Source: VFZL01 sp046734915 (GTDB lineage: Bacteria > Acidobacteriota > Vicinamibacteria > Vicinamibacterales > CAVVIG01). Taken from it: a DNA stretch of 22,911 nucleotides. Below, one piece after another: positions 15,238-20,618 of the stretch (positions are counted from its first letter, which is position 1; each line of letters begins with the position of its first letter). The notes beneath the pieces were generated by a model. The model was not told the DNA's origin and did not search any database. It worked only from the letters and a program-made list of their open reading frames with translations. Both the position numbers and the translations under genes were made by a program. The DNA is taken from the NCBI GenBank assembly GCA_046734915.1, contig JBKPSC010000472.1:1-22911 (forward strand), written 5' to 3'.

Positions 15238-16007
15238 CCGGACGCGTGTCGCTCGTCGGCGCGGGTCCGGGAGATCCGGACCTGCTCACGCGACGCGCCG
15301 TGGCCCGGCTACGGGCCGCCGACCTCGTGCTGTTCGACGCCCTGGTCGATGAGCGCGTGCTAAAGCTGGCCCGCCGCGCCCAACGTTTCTTCGTGGGCAA
15401 GCGCGCCGGCCGGCATGCTCTCTCGCAAGCGGAGATTCATGCGGTGATGATCCGTGCCGCTCGCCGCGGCCGCCGCGTCGTGCGCCTCAAAGGCGGCGAC
15501 CCCTTCGTCTTCGGCCGTGGCGGTGAAGAGGCGATGGCGTTGAAGGCCGCGGGCATCCCCTTCGAGATTGTGCCTGGGGTGACGAGCCTGCTCTCAGGGC
15601 CGTCGCTGGCCGGAATCCCCGTGACGCATCGCGGCGTCGCCGGATCGGTGCTGGTCACGACCGGTCACGACGTGGACACGTTCGCCGCGACGGTTCGCGG
15701 GCTCACGCCTGCTGGCCTCACGCTCGTGATTGCCATGGGTTACGCGCGGCGTGTTCCGCTGGCGGGCGCTTTGATCGCGGCAGGTTGGGCGGCGGCGACG
15801 CCGGTCGCACTCGTCGCTGGCGCTTCGCTACCAGGACAGCAGATCTGGCGCGGCACTCTGACGCGTCTCGCTGCAGGCGACGGCGCCTGCGAGGGTGACG
15901 CGCCCGTACTCATCGTCGTTGGCGACGTCGCGGCAATGGCGTTGACCCCGTCCACTGAAATGAGTGAGGACGAGCGCGACGGGCTGAGGCGGAGCGGCGA
16001 ATGCTGA
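15234..16007 (+). CDS. cobA: Uroporphyrinogen-III C-methyltransferase (SUMT)
   Basis: This is a 257-aa cytoplasmic enzyme that uses two SAM molecules to methylate uroporphyrinogen III at C2 and C7, giving precorrin-2. Family motifs are VSLVGAGPGDPDLLT (residues 5-19), VVRLKGGDPFVFGRGGEE (82-99), GIPFEIVPGVTSLLSGPSLAGIPVTHRG (the SUMT loop), and GYARRVPLAGALIAAGW. Length is normal for a stand-alone SUMT. It overlaps the preceding gene by 4 bases (ATGA) and is followed after 31 bases by the reductase. Its product could in principle also feed cobalamin, but the neighbours point to siroheme. I see no cobalamin riboswitch. Confidence 0.95.
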   Translation: MTGRVSLVGAGPGDPDLLTRRAVARLRAADLVLFDALVDERVLKLARRAQRFFVGKRAGRHALSQAEIHAVMIRAARRGRRVVRLKGGDPFVFGRGGEEAMALKAAGIPFEIVPGVTSLLSGPSLAGIPVTHRGVAGSVLVTTGHDVDTFAATVRGLTPAGLTLVIAMGYARRVPLAGALIAAGWAAATPVALVAGASLPGQQIWRGTLTRLAAGDGACEGDAPVLIVVGDVAAMALTPSTEMSEDERDGLRRSGEC

Positions 16008-16038
16008 TCGCCCTGTCCCGAGGCAGTGAGGAACGAAC

Positions 16039-17871
16039 ATGTCTCCTGTAGAGAAGACGAACACGCACGGTCGCACGCGGCTGTCATTCGCGAGCGTCGC
16101 CGACATCGACGAGTTCGTCGCGACGCTCGAGAAGTACGAACGCGGCGAGATGACGCCGGATCAGTGGCGGGCGTTCCGATTGGTGCGCGGCACCTATGGC
16201 CAGCGGCAGGCCGAGGACGCGCAGATGCTGCGCGTGAAGGTCCCTCAGGGTGTGCTCACCCGCGAGCAGCTCGACGCCCTGGCGGACGTCGGCGAGCGCT
16301 ACTCGCGACGGTTCGGACACATCACCACACGGCAGAACATCCAGTTCCATTTCGTCAAGCTGCACGACGCCGAGCCGGCGATGCGCCGCCTGGCAGAGAC
16401 CGGGCTGACGACGCGTGAGGCCTGCGGGAACTCGGTGCGGAACATCACGGCGTGTCCGTTCGCCGGGGTGTCGGGAAGTGAGCTGTTCGACGTGACCCCG
16501 TACGCCGATGCGCTGACGCGCTTCCTGCTGCGGCATCCGTACAGCTCGACTCTGCCGCGCAAGTTCAAGATCGCGTTCGAGGGCTGCGCCGAGGATCACA
16601 TCGCGCTGCCCATCAACGATCTGGGCTTCAAGGCTGCGATAGGTAATGACGGGACCCGTGGGTTCCGCATCACGGCCGGCGGCGGAACAGCCATCATGTG
16701 CACCGACGCCGGACGGCTGCATGACTTTCTCCCGGCGAGCGAGATCTTCCAGGTCGCGGAAGCGGTGCTGAAGGTCTTCAAGCAATTCGGCGATTACCAG
16801 CACAAACAGCGAAACCGCATCAAGTTCATGATCAAGGCGCTGGGCTGGGATCGCTTCGTGGCCGAATACCACACCGCGTTTGCGGCGGCCAAAGCTGCCG
16901 GCGTGGCCGCGCTGACGATCGATCCGCCGGCCGAGGAATCGCGGCCCGATTGGGATCGCATGCCGGCACCAGGTCCCGACGCGATTGGCAGTCGTGTCTC
17001 GGCGGTGACGCCGTTGGGGCCCGGAATCACGCCGATCGTCGTCCCGTTGTATCGGCTGAGCGACGAAGGCTACATCCGGTGGCGGACGTCGAACGTCCGA
17101 CCGCAGAAGCAATTCGGCTATTCGCTGGTCACTGCGACCGTGCCGCTCGGCGATCTCACCAGCGCACAGATGCGGGTGCTGGGCGATCTGAGCGAGGCGT
17201 ACGCCGACGGCACCGTCCGGGTGACCGCCGATCAGGATCTGGTGTTCCGCTGGGTCCGCGTCGCGGATGTCCGTGAGCTCTACGCCAGGCTTGCCGCCGC
17301 CGGCCTGGGACTGGCGGAGGCGGCGACGGTCGCGGATGTAACCAGCTGCCCGGGAGCGGAGTCATGCCGGCTGGCGGTCACGCAGTCGCGCGGTCTCGGA
17401 CGGCTGGTCGAAGACTACCTCCGGGCTCGGCCGGATCTTATTGCCGCCGCCGACGGCGCGCGCATCAAGATCAGTGGATGTCCGAACGGGTGCGGTCAGC
17501 ACCACGTGGCGACGATCGGATTCCAGGGCAGTGTCCGCCGCGTCGGCGGCCGCGCGGTGCCACAGTATTTCGTCATGGTCGGCGGCGGAACGACCGCGGA
17601 CGGGGCGGCGTTTGGCCGGCTGGCCGCCAAGGTCCCGGCGCGGCGCATCCCCGATGTGATCGAGCGGCTCCTCGACATGTATCTGAAAGAGCGTCGCGAG
17701 GGCGAATCCGCGCCGACCTTCTTCGCGCGGGTCGAGTTGACCCACGTCTCGCGCGCGCTGCTCGATCTGCAGATGTTCACCGAAGCCGACGCCACGCCGC
17801 TCGACTACATCGATCTCGCCGAGAGCACGGAGTTCGCGCCCGAGGTCATGGAGGGCGAATGCTCCGCGTAG
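16039..17871 (+). CDS. Siroheme / [4Fe-4S] sulfite (or nitrite) reductase, ferredoxin-type
   Basis: This is a 610-aa single-chain enzyme of the nitrite/sulfite reductase family, with GAGGA six bases before the ATG. Two repeats of ferredoxin-like and catalytic halves are seen: ITTRQNIQFHFVKLHD near 97-112 in the first, and the cluster-binding half with C437 and C443 (SCPGAESC) and C481 and C485 (GCPNGC) in the second. These four cysteines hold the Fe4S4 cluster bridged to siroheme. The Arg/Lys-rich anion pocket (TREACGNSVRNITACP, RKFKIAFEG) is present. It performs six-electron reduction of sulfite to sulfide or nitrite to ammonia. The two are hard to tell apart by eye. The SAM-riboswitch neighbour and lack of nitrate genes favour sulfite. 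Its electron donor is not encoded nearby. Confidence 0.93.
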   Translation: MSPVEKTNTHGRTRLSFASVADIDEFVATLEKYERGEMTPDQWRAFRLVRGTYGQRQAEDAQMLRVKVPQGVLTREQLDALADVGERYSRRFGHITTRQNIQFHFVKLHDAEPAMRRLAETGLTTREACGNSVRNITACPFAGVSGSELFDVTPYADALTRFLLRHPYSSTLPRKFKIAFEGCAEDHIALPINDLGFKAAIGNDGTRGFRITAGGGTAIMCTDAGRLHDFLPASEIFQVAEAVLKVFKQFGDYQHKQRNRIKFMIKALGWDRFVAEYHTAFAAAKAAGVAALTIDPPAEESRPDWDRMPAPGPDAIGSRVSAVTPLGPGITPIVVPLYRLSDEGYIRWRTSNVRPQKQFGYSLVTATVPLGDLTSAQMRVLGDLSEAYADGTVRVTADQDLVFRWVRVADVRELYARLAAAGLGLAEAATVADVTSCPGAESCRLAVTQSRGLGRLVEDYLRARPDLIAAADGARIKISGCPNGCGQHHVATIGFQGSVRRVGGRAVPQYFVMVGGGTTADGAAFGRLAAKVPARRIPDVIERLLDMYLKERREGESAPTFFARVELTHVSRALLDLQMFTEADATPLDYIDLAESTEFAPEVMEGECSA

Positions 17872-17886
17872 CAGTGTCTAGAGACC

Positions 17887-18066
17887 TGTCAGTTCCGGGT
17901 TCTGCGGTTCTGGGGTTCTAGGTTCCCAGTTCCGTAGTTCTTGGTTCCGTGGTTCGCGGTTCCGAGTTCGCGGTTCAAGCGAACCCAGAACGGAGAACCC
18001 AGAACCAAAACCCAGAACCACCGAACCAGGACCCAGCACCCAGAACCGCAGAACCCGGAACTGACA
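17887..18066. repeat. 180-bp inverted array of GTTC heptads/octads with perfect 28-bp ends
   Basis: The outer 28 bases, 17887-17914 and 18039-18066, are perfect reverse complements (TGTCAGTTCCGG... against ...CCGGAACTGACA). Inside, the left arm has twelve GTTC words starting at 17892, 17899, 17907, 17915, 17922, 17929, 17937, 17944, 17952, 17959, 17966 and 17973, always 7 or 8 apart. The right arm has matching GAAC/GAACC words. The turn is near 17977-17981. It fills most of the gap between the reductase stop and the riboswitch promoter and contains no gene. An RNA or a cruciform from it would be very stable. Confidence 0.93.
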
Positions 18067-18120
18067 CGTCTGTCGACGCCCTTCATGTATCTACCAATGT
18101 AGATATGTAGATAGTTAGTG

Positions 18121-18149
18121 TTGATTGAGCTGGTGGGCTGCGCTATAGT
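18121..18149 (+). promoter_or_regulatory. Sigma-70 promoter of the SAM-riboswitch transcript
   Basis: TTGATT (18121-18126) and TATAGT (18144-18149) are 17 bases apart, a near-consensus pair in an AT-richer patch. The expected transcription start is at about 18156-18158, roughly ten bases before the first riboswitch helix. Confidence 0.75.
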
Positions 18150-18167
18150 CGGCGACGGTCAGTGCGC

Positions 18168-18271
18168 TCTTATCGAGAGTGGCTGAGGGACAGGCCCGAA
18201 GACGCCACGGCAACCGGTGCGCAAGGCGCCAGGTGCCAATTCCTGCCCGGTTCGCGCCGGGGAAGATGAGA
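18168..18271 (+). promoter_or_regulatory. SAM-I (S-box) riboswitch aptamer
   Basis: The S-box core is complete and in order: UCUUAUC (18168-18174) of P1, then GAGAGUGGCUGAGGGACAGG, CCCGAAGACGCCACGGCAACC, the variable P3 tip GGUGCGCAAGGCGCC, then AGGUGCCAAUUCCUGCC, the P4 hairpin CCCGGUUCGCGCCGGG and the closing GAAGAUGAGA, whose GAUGAGA (18265-18271) pairs with the first arm. It binds S-adenosylmethionine and normally turns expression off when methionine is plentiful. No intrinsic terminator follows. The closing helix instead overlaps the purine-rich bases just before the downstream TTG start, so control is probably at translation. Confidence 0.96.
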
Positions 18272-18276
18272 AGGTC

Positions 18277-19554
18277 TTGGACAACTCTTTTCAAACGTCC
18301 GGGAACAGTCCCGGATCAGTCAGCGCGCTCATCGGCCTGCAGTGTCATCTGTGCCAGGCCACGTTTCCTCCCGAAGCGGTTTATGCCTGCGAGCGCTGCC
18401 TCGGTCCTCTCGAACCCATCTACGACTACGCGCACGTTCACCTGACCCGCGACATCATCGAACGCCGGGCCAAGAATCTGTGGCGTTACCGCGAGCTGCT
18501 GCCGATCGCCGGCGAGCCGCGGACCGGGTTCAACTCGGGCTTCACGCCGCTCGTCCGCGCGACCCGGCTGGCGCAGAAGATCGGCGTCTCCGAGCTCTAC
18601 ATCAAAGACGACTCGGTCAACCATCCAACCCTCTCGTACAAAGATCGGGTCGTGTCGGTCGCGGCGACCCGCGCGGCCGAACTGGGCTTCAAGGTGATCG
18701 CCTGCGCGTCGACCGGCAACCTCGCGAATAGCGTCGCGGCGCACGCCGCCCGGCTCGGCATGGAGTGCTGCGTTTTCATCCCCGACAACCTCGAGGCCGG
18801 CAAGCGCCTCGGCTCCGCCATCTTCGGTCCCACGATTCTCGCCATCTCCGGCAACTACGACGACGTGAACCGCCTCTGCTCACAGGTCGCAGACCGCTAC
18901 GGCTGGGGATTCGTGAACATCAACCTGCGCGCTTACTACGCCGAGGGCGCGAAGACGATGGGGTTCGAGATCGCCGAGCAGTTGGGCTGGCGCTACCCGC
19001 AACATCTGGTGTCGCCCGTGGCGGGCGGCACGTTGTTGCCGCGAATCGCCCGCGGCCTGCGGGAGCTCAAGCAGATTGGACTCGTCTCCGGCGATCTGCC
19101 GCGGATTCACGCCGCTCAGGCCGCCGGTTGCGCCCCGGTCGTGCGGGCATTGTTGAATGGCGACGACCATCCGGATCCGGTGCGTCCCGACACGATCGCC
19201 AAGTCGATTGCCATCGGCAACCCAGCCGACGGTTACCAGGTCATCCAGACAGTGCGGACAACCGGCGGATCCGGGGCTGCAGTGCCCGACGCGAAAATCG
19301 TCGAAGCGATCCATCTTCTAGCCGAAACCGAGGGCATCTTTACCGAGCCTGCGGGCGGCACTACGCTCGCTGGGGCGATCGATCTGATTCAGCGCGGCGT
19401 CATCCCTCGCGATGAATCGATCGTGGTCTGCATCACCGGTAACGGGTACAAGACGACGGAGGTCGTCGCCGACGACGTGGCACAGCCCGTGCACCTCTCG
19501 CGCGCGTTCAAGGACTTCGAGTCCTGGTGGGAAGCTCGACAGGCAATCGCCTGA
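18277..19554 (+). CDS. thrC: Threonine-synthase-family PLP enzyme under SAM riboswitch control
   Basis: This is a 425-aa protein if started at the TTG at 18277. The only other in-frame start (GTG at 18217) lies inside the riboswitch, and no ATG occurs before the conserved domain. A zinc ribbon (C23, C26, C38, C41: CHLC...CERC) precedes a fold-II PLP core with the lysine K122 in LSYKDR. The phosphate-binding and substrate loops are STGNLANSVAAHAARLG and EPAGGTTLAGAIDL. The family converts O-phosphohomoserine to threonine. A perfect hairpin (18298-18315) lies in codons 8-13. Threonine synthases are rarely expected under S-box control, so a role on the methionine/homocysteine side of the branch is worth considering. 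The ordinary threonine synthase role remains the default. It is followed after 15 bases by the metallopeptidase. Confidence 0.88.
   Translation: MDNSFQTSGNSPGSVSALIGLQCHLCQATFPPEAVYACERCLGPLEPIYDYAHVHLTRDIIERRAKNLWRYRELLPIAGEPRTGFNSGFTPLVRATRLAQKIGVSELYIKDDSVNHPTLSYKDRVVSVAATRAAELGFKVIACASTGNLANSVAAHAARLGMECCVFIPDNLEAGKRLGSAIFGPTILAISGNYDDVNRLCSQVADRYGWGFVNINLRAYYAEGAKTMGFEIAEQLGWRYPQHLVSPVAGGTLLPRIARGLRELKQIGLVSGDLPRIHAAQAAGCAPVVRALLNGDDHPDPVRPDTIAKSIAIGNPADGYQVIQTVRTTGGSGAAVPDAKIVEAIHLLAETEGIFTEPAGGTTLAGAIDLIQRGVIPRDESIVVCITGNGYKTTEVVADDVAQPVHLSRAFKDFESWWEARQAIA
18298..18315 (+). promoter_or_regulatory. Perfect hairpin just inside the thrC-like coding region
   Basis: TCCGGGA (18298-18304) and TCCCGGA (18309-18315) are perfect complements around the loop ACAG. 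The hairpin begins 19 bases after the TTG and 27 after the riboswitch P1 helix. No U-run follows, so it is not a standard terminator. It may be part of the expression platform, or pause the ribosome or RNA polymerase near a weak start. Confidence 0.5.
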
Positions 19555-19569
19555 GATCGGAGCGCAACG

Positions 19570-20421
19570 ATGCGATGGAGCGCTGGGGACCGCGGCAACA
19601 TCGAGGATCGGCGGGGCGGAGGTAGAGTCGGTGGAGGGGCGTCGATCGGCATCGGCGGGCTGCTGCTCCTCCTCGTTCTCAGCTGGGCGACGGGCACGGA
19701 CTTCCTGTCGCTGATCGGGACCTCCGGCGGCAGTTCGGTCTCCGACGGGTCGTCGTCGGGGCCGATTCAAGCCACGCCAGCAGAAGAGCGGATGGTCGAC
19801 TTCGTGAACGCGGTGTCGGCCGACACGCAGGAAGTGTGGTCGCAGCTTCTCGGGACCCGCTACCAACCGGCGAAAGTCGTGCTGTTTCGTGACGCGACGC
19901 AAACGGCGTGCGGGCTGGGTGAGACCGCCAGCGGACCGTTCTACTGCCCGGGCGATCAGCTCGTCTACCTCGATCTCAGTTTCTTTCAAGAGCTGTCCGA
20001 GAAATTCGGCGCGCCCGGTGACTTTGCCCAGGCCTACGTCATCGCACACGAGTACGGACACCACGTCCAGAATCTCCTCGGCATCAACGAACGCGTCGGC
20101 AACAATCGCGCCGGCGCGAACAGCGCCTCGGTGGCGCTCGAGCTGCAAGCGGATTGCTTCGCCGGCATCTGGGGTCACGAAGCATCGCAGGGGGGACGTT
20201 TCGAGCGTGGCCGCGTTGAACTAGACCCGGGAGACGACGAAGAAGCGCTGCGCGCGGCAGCGTCGATCGGTGACGATCGCCTGCAGCGGATGACAACCGG
20301 CCGCGTGCAGCCCGAGCGCTTCACGCACGGGTCATCCGCTCAACGCGTGGAGTGGTTCCGCCGCGGGATGCAGTCGGGCGATCCCAAGCAGTGCGACACG
20401 TTCGCACGGCTCACACAATAG
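19570..20421 (+). CDS. YpfJ-type neutral zinc metallopeptidase, membrane-anchored
   Basis: This is a 283-aa protein with GGAG seven bases before the ATG. A charged N-terminal segment leads to one membrane helix (about residues 24-40, IGIGGLLLLLVLSW), then a Ser/Gly-rich linker (51-64) and the PF04228 domain. The zincin motif HEYGHH lies at 160-165 (H160, E161, H164). LELQADCFAGIWGHEA downstream is the usual site of the third ligand. The C-terminal GTRYQPAKVVLFRDAT, FYCPGDQLVYLDLSFF and EWFRRGMQSGDPKQCDTF blocks match the family along its whole length. It probably faces the periplasm. The family's substrates are poorly known. It lies 15 bases after the PLP enzyme gene and so may fall under the same riboswitch, although the two functions have no obvious link. 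Confidence 0.93.
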   Translation: MRWSAGDRGNIEDRRGGGRVGGGASIGIGGLLLLLVLSWATGTDFLSLIGTSGGSSVSDGSSSGPIQATPAEERMVDFVNAVSADTQEVWSQLLGTRYQPAKVVLFRDATQTACGLGETASGPFYCPGDQLVYLDLSFFQELSEKFGAPGDFAQAYVIAHEYGHHVQNLLGINERVGNNRAGANSASVALELQADCFAGIWGHEASQGGRFERGRVELDPGDDEEALRAAASIGDDRLQRMTTGRVQPERFTHGSSAQRVEWFRRGMQSGDPKQCDTFARLTQ

Positions 20422-20430
20422 GGACTCTGT

Positions 20431-20525
20431 CAGGCTGCAGGCGTCAGGCTTCAGGTACGGGCGCAAACAGCGCTACACCGAACCAAGTCTGAAGCCAAGA
20501 GCCGGAGCCCGAAGCCCGGAGCGCG
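20431..20525. repeat. Inverted heptad array between convergent genes
   Basis: The left arm is CAGGCTG, CAGGCGT, CAGGCTT, CAGGTAC (20431-20458), an exact 7-bp period. The right arm is GAAGCCA, AGAGCCG, GAGCCCG, AAGCCCG, GAGCGCG (20491-20525), again period 7 and roughly complementary. GGCTTCAG (20447-20454) and CTGAAGCC (20489-20496) pair perfectly. It lies 10 bases after the metallopeptidase stop and just before the terminator. Confidence 0.85.
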
Positions 20526-20529
20526 AAAA

Positions 20530-20570
20530 GAGCCCGCCAGACCGCGGTTCCCTTTGCGGCCGGCGGGCTC
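20530..20570 (-). terminator. Intrinsic terminator of the right-hand TonB receptor gene
   Basis: GAGCCCGCC (20530-20538) pairs perfectly with GGCGGGCTC (20562-20570), with an inner CCGC/GCGG pair. Read on the minus strand the stem is followed by TTTT (AAAA at 20526-20529 on plus), 49 bases after the receptor's stop. The plus-strand side has no U-run, so it mainly serves the minus-strand gene. Confidence 0.75.
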
Positions 20571-20618
20571 CGTGTCACCGAAAGATCAGCAGCTCACCTC
20601 GATCGCTGGTTCCGCCTG

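Noticed and set aside
17887..18066. CRISPR array or insertion-sequence remnant
   Set aside because: Units are 7-8 bp with no spacers, the two halves are inverted, and there is no transposase frame or target duplication.
18217..18276. GTG start for the threonine-synthase-like gene
   Set aside because: It lies in the P3 region of the SAM-I aptamer, and the added residues simply translate the riboswitch.
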